Positions 20,603 to 30,549 of a stretch of 64,000 nucleotides of DNA are shown here, piece by piece. Under the pieces are notes generated by a model. The model did not search any database and was not told the origin of the DNA. It saw only the letters and a program-made list of their open reading frames with translations. Position 1 is the stretch's first letter, and each line of letters opens with the position of its first letter. This DNA comes from Maribacter aestuarii. GTDB taxonomy: Bacteria > Bacteroidota > Bacteroidia > Flavobacteriales > Flavobacteriaceae. The DNA lies in assembly GCF_027474845.2 (NCBI RefSeq), contig NZ_CP107031.2, positions 882,501-946,500 of the forward strand, written 5' to 3'. The position numbers were made by a program, and so were the translations under genes.

Positions 20603-23091
20603 ATGACTAAAAAATTGCTACTACCTTTATTGACTTTATTGTTCATTCTAAGCTATCAACCTACTGAAGCACAAATCTTCAAAAAGAAAAAAAGAATACC
20701 GAAAAAGAAGCCGAAAAACCAAAGAAAGATAAAATACAGCCTTATGACAAAGTAATTACGAAGGAAGCTATAACTGATACAGGTTTGTTTGATGTGCATG
20801 TGGTCGATGACAAACACTATTACGAAATTCCCGATTCCCTTTTCAATAGGGAGATGCTAATGGTGAGCCGCATCTCAAAAACGGCCTCAAAAATTGGTTT
20901 TGGCGGTGGAAAAATTAACACTCAAGTTTTACGCTGGGAAAAGAAAGATAAAAAAGTACTACTAAGGGTAGTTTCCCATGATGTGGTTGCCGCTGACTCT
21001 CTTCCTGTTCACGAAGCTGTATTAAATTCAAATTTTGAACCGGTCCTTTATGCCTTCGATATAAAGGCCTTTAGTAAAGATTCATTAAATCCGGCTACGG
21101 TTATTGAGGTAGATGATATCTTCACTAAAGACACGAAAGCGTTTGGTATGCCGGAAGGTTATAGAAAAAGGTACAAGGTTTCCCGTTTGGATGATGACCG
21201 TAGTTTTATAGAGGATATTAGAAGCTATCCATTGAATGTTGAAGCGCGGCATGTAAAAACTTACTTGGCCGGAGCTCCACCCAGTAATGGTAGTTTAGGT
21301 TCCATATCTGTAGAGATAAATAATTCGATGGTGCTTCTACCAAAAGAGCCTATGAAAAGACGGTATTTTGATCGGCGTGTAGGATGGTTTGCAAGAGGTC
21401 AGGTAGACTACGGTCTGGATGCCCAAGAAAGCAAGACCCTAACCTTCTTGGACCGTTGGAGGCTGGAAGTAAAAGATGAGGATATTGAAAAATATAAAAA
21501 GGGGGAACTTGTTGAACCGAATAAGCAAATAGTTTATTACGTAGATAGGGCTACCCCAAAACAGTGGGTACCTTTTATAAAGAAAGGCATAGAAGATTGG
21601 CAGGTAGCGTTCGAGGCCGCAGGTTTCAAAAATGCGATTATTGCTAAGGACCCACCAACAAAAGAAGAGGACCCAGATTGGTCACCGGAAGACGTACGTT
21701 ATTCCGTAGTGCGTTATTTAGCATCGCCTATTCCCAATGCCAATGGACCTCATGTAAGTGACCCTAGAAGTGGTGAAATTTTAGAATCCGATATTAACTG
21801 GTACCACAACGTAATGACATTATTACGGAACTGGTTTTTTGTACAAACTGCTGCCATAAATCCGGATGCTCGTGGAGTCGCTTTTGACGATGAAGTGATG
21901 GGAAGGTTGATCCGATTCGTATCCTCACACGAAGTGGGCCATACTTTGGGACTTCCCCATAATATGGGTAGTAGTGTCGCCTACCCTGTAGATTCATTAA
22001 GGTCTGCAAGCTTTACCAAAAAGTACGGCACGGCCCCCTCTATTATGGATTATGCGAGGTTCAACTACATTGCGCAACCAGGCGATGATGGTGTTGCCCT
22101 AATGCCAGATATTGGAGTGTACGACAAATATGCCATACAATGGGGCTATAAGCCTATTTTGGATAAAACTGCCGAAGAAGAAAAAGCAATTTTGGATGAA
22201 TGGATATTGGAGCATGCTGGTGATCCGCTATATCGCTTTGGACATCAGCAGGTTGGTGATATTGTTGACCCAAGCTCCCAAACAGAAGATTTAGGCGATG
22301 ATGCGGTCAAAGCCAGCACTTATGGTATTGCCAACTTAAAGCGAATTATTCCCAAATTAGTAGAATGGACCAAGGAGGATGGTAAAAATTATGACGATTT
22401 GGAAACGCTATACGGTCAGGTTTTGTCACAATATAATAGATATATGGGCCATGTTTCCAACAATATTGGAGGGGTTTATGAGCACCATAAGACCTACGAT
22501 CAGGAAGGGGCTGTTTATACCCATGTTCCAAAGGAGCGTCAAGCCAACAGTATGGCTTTTCTTCAAGAGCAATTGTTTCAAACACCGGAATGGATGCTAA
22601 ATCAGGACATATTCGGTAGGATTCAATATTCAGGATTCGTGGAAAGAGTACGATTTATGCAGGAACGCACATTGAACAACATACTCAGTTTGGGCAAAAT
22701 GGCCAGACTTATAGAGAATGAGACGGCAAATGGTTCGGAAGCTTATTCGCCGATAACCATGATGAGCGATTTAAGAAAAGGAATCTGGTCTGAATTACCT
22801 TCTGGACGCAAGATAGACACCTACAGAAGAAACCTTCAAAAAGCACATATTGACCGTTTGGCTTATTTAATGACTGCTGAGAACCAGAAGAAAAAACCTG
22901 ATTTTGGAGGTTATCAAAAATCTACAGTAGTGAATACGAGTCAGTCCGATATTCGCTCCTTGGCACGCGCGGAATTGAACATACTTAAAAGGAATATTGG
23001 TAATGCTATTGCACAAACCTCGGACAGGATGAGCAAATATCACCTACAGGATGCAGAAGAACGGATCGACATGATATTAGACCCAAAATAG
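20603..23091 (+). pseudogene. zinc-dependent metalloprotease (DUF5117/DUF4953 type), frameshifted near its N-terminus at an A7 run
   Basis: The main reading frame covers 20785-23091 and carries the zinc motif HEVGHTLGLPHN (His codon at 21928), the extended HExxHxxGxxH of gluzincin/metzincin-type enzymes. It has no good start of its own. An ATG at 20603 opens a signal peptide (MTKKLLLPLLTLLFILSY), but that frame stops soon after seven A at 20687-20693. One extra A would join signal and body (through NTEKEAEKPKKDKIQPYDKV) into about 829 residues, the usual family size. Likely a periplasmic or surface protease. Confidence 0.82.
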
Positions 23092-23193
23092 ATGATTTCA
23101 AATTGCTTGTTTTAAGATGTAAATCGATAAAAAGCAAATATCTGGGATGAACAGATATCCTTAACCACATACATAAGTACCTTGCCATCAGGA

Positions 23194-23226
23194 AAAGCCC
23201 ATTTCACAACAATGGGCTTTTTTTTG
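23194..23226 (+). terminator. rho-independent terminator after the metalloprotease
   Basis: Stem AAAGCCCAT/ATGGGCTTT with a 9-base loop, followed by a T run. Strong plus-strand terminator. Confidence 0.85.
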
Positions 23227-23270
23227 TTTTAATAAGTTATAGTTTAGGACTGAATTTAAAAACCCCTATC

Positions 23271-23444
23271 ATGAGCAATAAACTAAAAAGTCTAATATAC
23301 TTAAGTTGTTTTGTACTAGCATCCATAGCATATACTGTTACGGAAGATAAGGTTGAAGACTTTTCCCATGCAGAGGAGTTGGCCGAGGCAGATGTTATCA
23401 TACAGCCCTTTACCGAAAATTCAGATAAGACAGAAACTAAATAA
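23271..23444 (+). CDS. small 57-residue membrane or secreted protein, unknown
   Basis: Begins MSNKLKSLIYLSCFVLASIA, a hydrophobic segment like a signal or anchor, then an acidic tail rich in Glu and Asp (TEDKVEDFSHAEELAEAD). It is framed by two strong terminators (23194-23226 and 23467-23496), so it forms its own transcription unit, which supports it as a real gene. No family recognised. Confidence 0.55.
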   Translation: MSNKLKSLIYLSCFVLASIAYTVTEDKVEDFSHAEELAEADVIIQPFTENSDKTETK

Positions 23445-23466
23445 TAAATCCATACTACCCAAATCT

Positions 23467-23496
23467 AAAGCACGGCCAACACCGTGCTTTTTTTTG
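23467..23496 (+). terminator. rho-independent terminator after the 57-residue protein
   Basis: Nine-bp perfect stem AAAGCACGG/CCGTGCTTT with a 6-base loop and a following T run. Confidence 0.85.
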
Positions 23497-23603
23497 TTCT
23501 AATACTATCTCTACCCCGTAAATAATTTCCCAAAAAATGTCTGATCATTAAACCATTGCTTCAAAGTTTGGTCATACTCATGTAATCAATAAAAATTAAT
23601 GAC

Positions 23604-24059
23604 ATGAAAAAATTAGTGATGATAGCTTTTTTGTTATCAGGTATGATGGCCATGGCCCAAAAAGAAGAAACGAAAGATAGGAGGCACTCCATGAATGATT
23701 TATCTCCGGAGCAGATAGCTACCTTACAAACAAAAAAGATGACTTTAGCATTGGATTTAAACGAGGCGCAGCAAGCAAAAATGAAATCTTTGTTTGCATC
23801 AAACGCTGCGGAACGCAAAACTAAAATGGAGGCCCACAAAGCACGAAAGGAAAGTGGGGAGAAAATGACTTCGGAAGAGCGCTACTCTATTCAAAACGAG
23901 CGGTTGGATCATCAAATTGCACTGAAAAAGGAAATGAAAGCCTTGTTAAATGATGATCAATACGCGAAATGGGAAAAGATGCAGCACAGAAGAGGTAAAC
24001 ATATGAAGGTAAAAAGAAGCCAAAGAAAAAACTTAGAAGGCATAAAGAGCGAAAAATAG
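23604..24059 (+). CDS. Spy/CpxP-like periplasmic helical protein (DUF4890-like)
   Basis: 151 residues with a signal peptide (1-18, ending AMA). The mature part is almost all charged helix (LSPEQIATLQTKKMTLALDL, then repeated Lys/Glu-rich stretches), with the spaced LT/LSPEQ and MTSEER pattern of Spy/CpxP-type envelope chaperones. The C-terminus is very basic. Probably a periplasmic stress or chaperone-like protein. Alone on its strand. Confidence 0.7.
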   Translation: MKKLVMIAFLLSGMMAMAQKEETKDRRHSMNDLSPEQIATLQTKKMTLALDLNEAQQAKMKSLFASNAAERKTKMEAHKARKESGEKMTSEERYSIQNERLDHQIALKKEMKALLNDDQYAKWEKMQHRRGKHMKVKRSQRKNLEGIKSEK

Positions 24060-24093
24060 TTTTGATTGGATTGTTTAGTTAGGTTAGATGAGA

Positions 24094-24122
24094 AAGGCCC
24101 TGGCACTTTGCAGGGCTTTCTT
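24094..24122 (+). terminator. weak terminator after the Spy-like gene
   Basis: GCCCTG/CAGGGC stem extended by A-T and G-U pairs, loop of 8, followed by CTTT CTTG rather than a full T run. Probable but not strong. Confidence 0.45.
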
Positions 24123-24349
24123 GATACCTCGACTTTGCGTAATCGGAATTTTTTTGTGTGAATGCTATATCCTGATTGCAGTAACAAGTATTTTCTCATA
24201 TTTCTATAAATTTGGATTGATGGTATTAAGTATCTTCTTAAACGGCCAAATGACCTAAAAAAATCAATGCAAAATTCTTTAGAAACAAGCTTTAAGTCAA
24301 CTTCTCGCAAAATAATTAATAGACGTTCTAAAGTGAACAAGAACTAAAA

Positions 24350-24772
24350 ATGAAAGCACCACCAGAAAATTTTGATATAGAATTTATAGACCATGTAGCT
24401 ATTCGCGTAAAGGATATAGAAAATTCCATTGCCTGGTACGAAATAGTATTAGGATTAAAAAAGTATCAATTACCGGAATGGGGACCTTTTCCAATTTTTA
24501 TGCTTTCCAATAAAGCCGGAGTTGCACTTTTTCCTGCAAATCTTGATGACGAAGAACTGAACAGAAGCTCTAAAAACGTAAAAATAGATCATTTCGCTTT
24601 CCATGTGACGCGGACGAATTTTGAAAAAGCACGGCGAAAGTATGCTACACTCAACCTAAAATTCACTTTGCAGGATCATCATTATTTTCATTCTCTCTAT
24701 ACCCAAGACCCAGATGGTCACACCGTGGAGCTAACTACCTTGGTTGTGGGTGAAAGTACCTTTTATAAATAA
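24350..24772 (+). CDS. VOC (glyoxalase/bleomycin-resistance fold) family protein
   Basis: 140 residues with one VOC module: FIDHVAIRVKDIENSIAWYE (about 11-30) gives the first metal-type His, IDHFAFHVT (about 80-88) the second half, and DPDGHTVELT (about 122-131) the terminal metal Glu. Reaction unknown; VOC proteins include glyoxalases, dioxygenases and epimerases. Confidence 0.82.
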   Translation: MKAPPENFDIEFIDHVAIRVKDIENSIAWYEIVLGLKKYQLPEWGPFPIFMLSNKAGVALFPANLDDEELNRSSKNVKIDHFAFHVTRTNFEKARRKYATLNLKFTLQDHHYFHSLYTQDPDGHTVELTTLVVGESTFYK

Positions 24773-24875
24773 ATTGATTGATTGCTTCAGTATTTACTCA
24801 AAAGCATGATTTATGAACATGGTTAATTTTTACTAACTTCAAAAAATATAGCACTACCAAAACAACCATAATCAA

Positions 24876-25121
24876 ATGAAGACAATGACATGTAAACAAT
24901 TGGGAGGTGCTTGCGAAGAATCCTTTACAGCAAATACTTTTGAGGAGATAGCTGAAATGAGTAAGCAACACGGCGTAGAAATGGTTAAAAAAGGAGACCA
25001 AGCACACCTAACGGCTATGGAGGAAATGAAAACCTTAATGAAGTCGCCTAACGCTATGCAAGCATGGTTTAAAAACAAAAGAATGACTTTTAACTCACTA
25101 CCAGAAAATGAAGGTTCTTAA
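24876..25121 (+). CDS. DUF1059 family small protein
   Basis: 81 residues beginning MKTMTCKQLGGACEESFTAN, with two Cys in the first 13 residues, followed by the ANTFEEIAEMSKQHGVEMVK stretch typical of DUF1059. Function unknown. Its last codons overlap the start of the DoxX-like gene by 14 bases, implying translational coupling. Confidence 0.8.
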   Translation: MKTMTCKQLGGACEESFTANTFEEIAEMSKQHGVEMVKKGDQAHLTAMEEMKTLMKSPNAMQAWFKNKRMTFNSLPENEGS

Positions 25122-25482
25122 ACTAATCATTACATTTCTTCTGGCGGCGCTAATGCTGTTCGGCGCTTTCAATCATGTGTATGCCCCTGAAATTTATGCC
25201 CCATTTATTCCAGACTTCTTTTCGGAAAGCTTTGCGAACATAGTGAGCGCTATAGCGGAGGGCATAATCGGAATTGCACTTATAGTTCCGAAATATCGCC
25301 GGTGGGCAGGATTGGGTTTCTGTATCTTAATGATTTTATTTTTACCGATTCACATCTGGGATTTCACCAAAGAAATTCCTGCAATTGGCTCCAAACTAGC
25401 AGCTGGTATCCGTTTGGCGGTTCAATTTTTGTTTATTGCCGCTGGATGGTGGATTTATAAAACGAGTCCAAAAACTACTTAA
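25108..25482 (+). CDS. DoxX-like small integral membrane protein
   Basis: 124 residues with four predicted membrane helices (about 5-20, 45-60, 66-84, 98-117), the layout of DoxX/DoxD-like proteins, often linked to quinone or sulfur redox, here unknown. Overlaps the DUF1059 gene at its start and the hemL stop (opposite strand) by 4 bases at its end. Confidence 0.72.
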   Translation: MKVLKLIITFLLAALMLFGAFNHVYAPEIYAPFIPDFFSESFANIVSAIAEGIIGIALIVPKYRRWAGLGFCILMILFLPIHIWDFTKEIPAIGSKLAAGIRLAVQFLFIAAGWWIYKTSPKTT

Positions 25483-26759
25483 AATTTTATGTTTTCCAAG
25501 GCTGCAATAGTATCATCCAAATCTTGGTAACTAAGTGCGTCGTTCAGGAAATAACTTTCAAAAGCACTTGGGGGTAAATAAATTCCCTGCGCCAACATGC
25601 CATGAAAGTATTTTTTAAATAATTCATTATTACCCTTGGCGGATGTTTCAAAATCAACTACTGGTGTATCCGTAAAGTGAACCGATAGCATACTTCCAAA
25701 TCGGTTGATCTGAAATGCCACGTCCTTATCGGACAAAACTTTTTTCAAACCTTTGTGTAAATATTCTGTTTTATTCGCGAGACTTTTGAAGACTTCTGGA
25801 TTATTGTTCAACTCAGTGAGCATGGCAAGTCCGGCACTCATGGCCAACGGATTGCCACTTAATGTCCCTGCTTGATACACTGGACCATCTGGAGCTAGAT
25901 AATCCATAATCTCAGTTCTGGCAGCAAATGCACCTACTGGTAATCCCCCTCCAATTACTTTGCCGAAGGTGACGATATCAGCCATCACACCTAAAACTTC
26001 TTGGGCACCCCCCTTTGCCAGGCGAAATCCTGTCATTACCTCGTCAAAAATCAAAACTATACCTTCTTCAGTACACAACTCCCTCAATCCATGAATGAAG
26101 TCATCAGTGGGCACAATACAACCCATATTCCCGGCAACGGGCTCTATAATGATGGCGGCAATCTCGCCCTTGTTGGCTTTCGTGAGTGTTCGTACCGCAT
26201 CCAAATCGTTATAAGCAGCTAACAAGGTATCCTTGGCAGTTCCTTGGGTTACTCCAGGACTATTTGGACTTCCAAAAGTTACGGCCCCACTACCGGCTTG
26301 GATTAAAAAGGAGTCCGAATGACCATGATAACAACCTGCAAATTTTATGATTTTGTCCTTTCTGGTATACCCTCGTGCCAAGCGCACTGCGCTCATACAA
26401 GCCTCCGTACCGCTATTTACAAATCTAATCTTATCAATGTTGGGCACCATGGACACAGCCAGCTTTGCCAACTGGGTTTCAATTTCGGTGGGCATTCCAA
26501 ACGAAGTTCCCTTTTTGGCTTTATCAATTACGGCGTTAATTACAGGTTCATATGCGTGGCCTAAAATTAATGGACCCCAAGAGGAGATGTAGTCAATTAG
26601 TTTATTTCCGTCCTCATCGTACAGGTATGCCCCTTTTGCTTCCTTAACAAAAATGGGGTCACCTCCTACTGCCTTAAATGCACGTACAGGTGAATTCACC
26701 CCTCCTGGGATAAATTGCTTAGCCTCTGCGAACAAAGCACTACTTCGTTTATAAATCAT
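25479..26759 (-). CDS. hemL: glutamate-1-semialdehyde 2,1-aminomutase
   Basis: 426 residues, standard length. HemL converts glutamate-1-semialdehyde to 5-aminolevulinate in the C5 route of heme synthesis. Seen: [13 protein letters not shown] (about 16-28), [23 protein letters not shown]-binding GCYHGHSD, and the Lys of [16 protein letters not shown] (about 266-281) that forms the Schiff base. Last gene of a four-gene minus-strand operon, 3 bases after the glucosaminidase gene. Confidence 0.97.
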   Translation of the reverse strand: MIYKRSSALFAEAKQFIPGGVNSPVRAFKAVGGDPIFVKEAKGAYLYDEDGNKLIDYISSWGPLILGHAYEPVINAVIDKAKKGTSFGMPTEIETQLAKLAVSMVPNIDKIRFVNSGTEACMSAVRLARGYTRKDKIIKFAGCYHGHSDSFLIQAGSGAVTFGSPNSPGVTQGTAKDTLLAAYNDLDAVRTLTKANKGEIAAIIIEPVAGNMGCIVPTDDFIHGLRELCTEEGIVLIFDEVMTGFRLAKGGAQEVLGVMADIVTFGKVIGGGLPVGAFAARTEIMDYLAPDGPVYQAGTLSGNPLAMSAGLAMLTELNNNPEVFKSLANKTEYLHKGLKKVLSDKDVAFQINRFGSMLSVHFTDTPVVDFETSAKGNNELFKKYFHGMLAQGIYLPPSAFESYFLNDALSYQDLDDTIAALENIKF

Positions 26760-26762
26760 TTG

Positions 26763-27605
26763 CTATTTATTAAGGTTGGCTCCCTTAACCAAAAGTTTTT
26801 GACCAATGGAGAGGTCTGCGTTCCTGAGATTGTTCATCTGCATTAAGGCATCCACGGAAATATAATATTTCCTGGAGAGTGAGTATAAGGTATCCCCTTT
26901 AGAAACGACATGCACTAAATCCGCTTCTGTTGCGACTATCGATTTATTTGTATACCCTCCTTTGGCAATTTCCTTATCAAATTTATCCAACTGATATTTT
27001 TCGATAAGAAAAATGAGTTTTTGAGGATATTTTTTATCCGTGGCATAGCCTGCTTTCCGTAATCCATGTGCCCAGCGTTTGTAATCCGTATTCTTGTAGT
27101 CAAAAAGAAATGCATACCGGGACCGAGTGGTCAAAAAAGTACTATGATCGCGAAAGGAATACATGGGATGGTTATATTTTCTAAAACATTCCCCCTTTTC
27201 ATCATCGTCATGAAAATCGTAATCGCCTTGCCACCCTTTATGACATTTAATTCCAAAATGATTGTTAGTTTTTAAAGCTAATTCCCCTTTTCCATAACCA
27301 CTTTCCAAAAGCCCTTGGGCCAAGGTGATGCTCGCCGGAATTCCGTAGGCTTTCATTTCCAATTGTGCAATTTCAGAAAAAGTGTCAATGTATTCTGGGA
27401 TGCTCTCAATTTTAAATGTGATGAATTCCCCAGAATCTTTTGGTAAGAAAGTATCCTTTGTCGTAGTTGTTGTTGTATTGGATTTGTTTTTCTTTCGTTC
27501 CGAAAGTACGTTTTGGGTACGTAAATTATCGGAGTAGGCTTTTTTGGATTTACATCCCATTATAAGGATGCCCAACAAAACTAACACTAGTATTCTCTTA
27601 TTCAT
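26763..27605 (-). CDS. glucosaminidase-LysM lipoprotein
   Basis: 280 residues: lipoprotein signal with lipobox MGC at about residue 18, a Thr/Lys-rich linker, a GH73-type N-acetylglucosaminidase domain (about 75-215, SITLAQGLLESGYGKGELAL with the catalytic Glu), and a C-terminal LysM motif (about 231-275, VHVVSKGDTLYSLSRKYYIS). It would cleave the glycan backbone of peptidoglycan. Its start overlaps the preceding stop (ATGA), so it is translationally coupled to the ACC-deaminase-like gene. Confidence 0.9.
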   Translation of the reverse strand: MNKRILVLVLLGILIMGCKSKKAYSDNLRTQNVLSERKKNKSNTTTTTTKDTFLPKDSGEFITFKIESIPEYIDTFSEIAQLEMKAYGIPASITLAQGLLESGYGKGELALKTNNHFGIKCHKGWQGDYDFHDDDEKGECFRKYNHPMYSFRDHSTFLTTRSRYAFLFDYKNTDYKRWAHGLRKAGYATDKKYPQKLIFLIEKYQLDKFDKEIAKGGYTNKSIVATEADLVHVVSKGDTLYSLSRKYYISVDALMQMNNLRNADLSIGQKLLVKGANLNK

Positions 27606-28506
27606 ATATGCAACAAAGGTAATTTTTTCTTTTTCAGCACCTTATTCATACCTGCAATTCCCTGTAGCCCACCAGTATGAATGGCCAATATTCTAGTGCC
27701 CGGTGCAAAATTATCATTCTTAATCATATCCAACAACCCAAATAGCATTTTTCCCGTGTAGATGGGATCTAAAGGTATATCTGTATCTCTCTTAAAAGTA
27801 TTGATAAAGTTGACCAAGGTTCCAGACACTTTTCCATAGCCTCCAAAATGATAGTTCGTCTGCATGCTCCAATTTTTTTGGTGGTCATTGAGCGAATTTC
27901 ATCCAATAAAAAATTTCCCTTTAAAGCTGAGAACCCAAGGATTTCTTGATTAGGAGCAGAAGAATTTATCAATCCGGCAAGGGTTCCACCTGTTCCAACA
28001 CAGGTAGCAACAATATCAAATTCCTTATCCTCATCAAATAATATTTCCTCACAACCTTTAATCGCCAATGCATTGGTGCCACCTTCTGGGATAGCATAAA
28101 AATTTCCAAACTCCTTCTTTAAAGTTTCTACAAAACGGTCATCCCCATTTTGTCGGTATTGCTCACGAGAAACAAACTTGAAGCACATGCCTAAATTTTT
28201 GGCCAATGCCAGTGTCGGATTCACCTCCCATTTTTCTTCCAGTTCATCGCCTCTGATTACCCCAATGGTATCCAATCCATTTTCCTTACCTGCCGCCGCT
28301 ACTGCCAAAATATGGTTGGAAAACGCTCCGCCATAGGTCAATAACTTTTTAAAGCCCTCTTCCTTGGCGTGTAATAAGTTATACTTAAGTTTTCTATACT
28401 TATTTCCGGAAATGATAGGATGAATTAAGTCCTCACGTTTAATTGATAAACTGATATTTTTTTCCGCAAAAAGAGGAATATCTATAAATTGATTTTCACT
28501 TTGCAA
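27602..28506 (-). pseudogene. ACC deaminase/D-cysteine desulfhydrase-like PLP enzyme, -1 frameshift at an A7 run
   Basis: The N-terminal two thirds read from 28506 with the PLP Lys in SGNKYRKLKYNL and a Gly-rich GTGGTLAG phosphate loop. At seven T (27873-27879; A on the coding strand) the frame fails after SMTTKK. One extra A joins it to the next segment (NWSMQTNYHFGGYGKVSG ... LAIHTGGLQG), which ends at 27602. The restored protein is about 300 residues, normal for the family. Likely role: deamination or desulfhydration of an amino acid. Third in its operon by position, second in order of transcription. Confidence 0.82.
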
Positions 28507-28517
28507 GCTTACCGATT

Positions 28518-28847
28518 TTAGCGGTGAAGGTATTTAATAAAGCTAAAGTTCTTTCTTTCCTCCAAATAATTGGGATTGCTTTCATTGATATAAGCCTCTC
28601 TCTCAAAACTGATGTTTTGGTAGGCGCGGTAACTATTAAGGTACCACACCGTACGAAACAACCACTCCGTAAAATAAAATAGATAAAAAGGGAGGATGAG
28701 TAATTCCTGTTGTTGTTTCAGATGTATTTTTTCATGATTAATAAGTACCGCATCATTTTTTAGAGCATCGTTCTTAAGAAAGATAAAGGGCCAAAAGGAT
28801 AGCCCTACATAATTTCTGTAAAACAAATGTCTAAAAACCAATATCAT
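28518..28847 (-). CDS. small membrane protein with HEKIH motif, unknown
   Basis: 109 residues with HEKIHLKQQQELL (about 38-50), an HExxH zinc-site pattern as in M56/M48-type peptidases, and a hydrophobic aromatic-rich stretch right after (about 50-70). Too short for a full M56 peptidase. It heads the operon, 11 bases before the ACC-deaminase-like gene. Catalytic activity is only a suggestion from the motif. Confidence 0.65.
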   Translation of the reverse strand: MILVFRHLFYRNYVGLSFWPFIFLKNDALKNDAVLINHEKIHLKQQQELLILPFYLFYFTEWLFRTVWYLNSYRAYQNISFEREAYINESNPNYLEERKNFSFIKYLHR

Positions 28848-29035
28848 AGAAACGTATCACTTCGATTCAACACAAAGATAAATGTTAAAATTGACGGTAA
28901 GAAAAATCTCAGTTTTTCTTGCCAACAATGCCGTTGAAATGGCAAAATGGTTCTGACAACCTACTAACTAAGCATTTGAAATAATTAAGAATGAGGTTAT
29001 CAACAGAAAAAACTAACTTTATACCAATGTTTTAA

Positions 29036-29206
<171 letters not shown>

Positions 29207-29282
29207 TACTTATGGTTTCGGCATGATTTTTGAGACCTAAAACGTTAGAAAGATAGTTTAAAAACAAAAAAAATCCCATGTT

Positions 29283-29870
29283 ATGAAAAAATTGAAATTC
29301 CTCACCATACCCGTAATTTTGTTGGTCTTCCTTAGTTCTTGCACCTCCGTCCGCGTACTTTCGGATTACGACCAAAAAGCTGATTTCGATGGATATAAAT
29401 CCTATGCTTTTTACAAAACAGGAATAGATAAAGCACAAATTTCAGATTTGGATAAAAAACGTATCCTTAGGGCCATTGAAACAGAAATGGGATCGCGGGG
29501 ATTCGTAAAATCTGAAAATCCAGATCTTTTGGTGAGTATTTTCACTAAAGAACAAGAACGGGTAGACGTCTACAACAATAACTTCGGCTGGGGAGGCTGG
29601 GGCGGTTGGGGCTGGGGTTGGGGACCTGGCTGGGGCTGGGGACCGGGACTTGGCTGGGGCTGGGGCGGAGGAAGCAGCGTAAGCACCAGTACTCAAGGCT
29701 CTCTTTATATAGACCTTATTGATACCGAAAGCAAGGAACTCGTATGGCAAGGAAAGGGCGAAGGCACGTTGAGTAATACCAGAAGTATTGAAAAGAAAGA
29801 GCAGCGCATAAAGGAATTCGTTTCACAGATTTTGGAACAATATCCTCCAAATGCCGTGGCTTTAAAATAA
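29283..29870 (+). CDS. DUF4136 lipoprotein with Gly/Trp-rich insert
   Basis: 195 residues. Lipobox SSC at about residue 20 marks an outer-membrane lipoprotein. The DUF4136 domain shows DFDGYKSYAFYKTG at the start and TRSIEKKEQRIKEFVSQIL near the end. Between them lies a block of repeating Gly-Trp (about residues 102-132, GWGGWGGWGWGWGPG) absent from the minimal family. Followed by a strong terminator. Confidence 0.85.
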   Translation: MKKLKFLTIPVILLVFLSSCTSVRVLSDYDQKADFDGYKSYAFYKTGIDKAQISDLDKKRILRAIETEMGSRGFVKSENPDLLVSIFTKEQERVDVYNNNFGWGGWGGWGWGWGPGWGWGPGLGWGWGGGSSVSTSTQGSLYIDLIDTESKELVWQGKGEGTLSNTRSIEKKEQRIKEFVSQILEQYPPNAVALK

Positions 29871-29892
29871 GTTTTAGTTTGTGTTTATTTAC

Positions 29893-29935
29893 AGGGACCT
29901 GAACAATTTTAGTAGATTGTTCAGGTCCCTTTTTT
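29893..29935 (+). terminator. strong rho-independent terminator (15-bp perfect stem)
   Basis: AGGGACCTGAACAAT pairs perfectly with ATTGTTCAGGTCCCT across an 8-base loop, then five T. It ends the DUF4136 transcript and abuts the stop codon of the convergent Lrp gene. Confidence 0.92.
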
Positions 29936-29936
29936 A

Positions 29937-30404
29937 CTAGAGCAGCGGAAAGTGCTGACTATTTTTAGCCTCATTAAGCACAAAGGCGCTTTTTACTACA
30001 CCTATATTCGGCAATGCAGCTATTTTAGACTTTGCAAAGTCATAATAGGCATCCAGGTTTTTAACGGTCAGTTTTAAAAGGAAATCAAATTCGCCACCTA
30101 CTACATAACATTCGGTCACTTCGTTAAATTGCTCTACCCTTGCTAGAAAATCATCCATAAAACTTCCCTTCTGGGTATCCAAGGAGACAAAACTGAAAAC
30201 AGTTATACTTTGTTCAATTTTTTTGGTATCCAAAATAGCTACATAGTTCTTAATATACCCTTCTTTTTCCAGTCGCTTAATACGTTCATAAACCGGCGTT
30301 TTGGTGAGATTTAGTTGCTCCGCAATTGATTTTGCAACGGTTTTAGCATCCCTTTCCAAAATTTTTAGAATTTGCCTATCGATGGCATCTAGTTTGGTTT
30401 CCAT
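29937..30404 (-). CDS. Lrp/AsnC family transcriptional regulator
   Basis: 155 residues from the ATG at 30404; an ATG at 30425 would add seven residues. N-terminal winged HTH (LDAIDRQILKILERDAKTVA, then TKTPVYERIKRLEKEGYIKN) and a C-terminal RAM ligand domain (about 70-145, ending with VLNEAKNSQ). Such regulators bind amino acids. It is divergent from the DUF3291-aromatic amino acid hydroxylase pair, so regulation of that pair by an aromatic amino acid is a sensible guess. Confidence 0.85.
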   Translation of the reverse strand: METKLDAIDRQILKILERDAKTVAKSIAEQLNLTKTPVYERIKRLEKEGYIKNYVAILDTKKIEQSITVFSFVSLDTQKGSFMDDFLARVEQFNEVTECYVVGGEFDFLLKLTVKNLDAYYDFAKSKIAALPNIGVVKSAFVLNEAKNSQHFPLL

Positions 30405-30436
30405 ACTTTTTCCTGAATTTAACATAACATATATGT

Positions 30437-30451
30437 CTATATCCTATATAG
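30437..30451. promoter_or_regulatory. possible Lrp operator in the divergent region
   Basis: Inverted repeat CTATAT-CCT-ATATAG (6+3+6) about 33 bases upstream of the regulator start and about 100 upstream of the DUF3291 gene. Size and symmetry fit an AsnC/Lrp-type site; no experimental support. Confidence 0.35.
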
Positions 30452-30549
30452 TACTAAATGCTAGCCTTAAAATAGGAATTATTACTTAAATAGTAGATAT
30501 ATACGATAAAATAAGCCATTATTCATATATTTATTAGAAATATAATCAC

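Noticed and set aside
20785..20787. TTG at 20785 as the true start of the metalloprotease
   Set aside because: It would remove the signal peptide and about 60 conserved residues that are recovered by one added A upstream.
23957..24340. 127-codon minus-strand frame near the Spy-like gene
   Set aside because: Overlaps the better supported plus-strand gene and shows no protein-like pattern.
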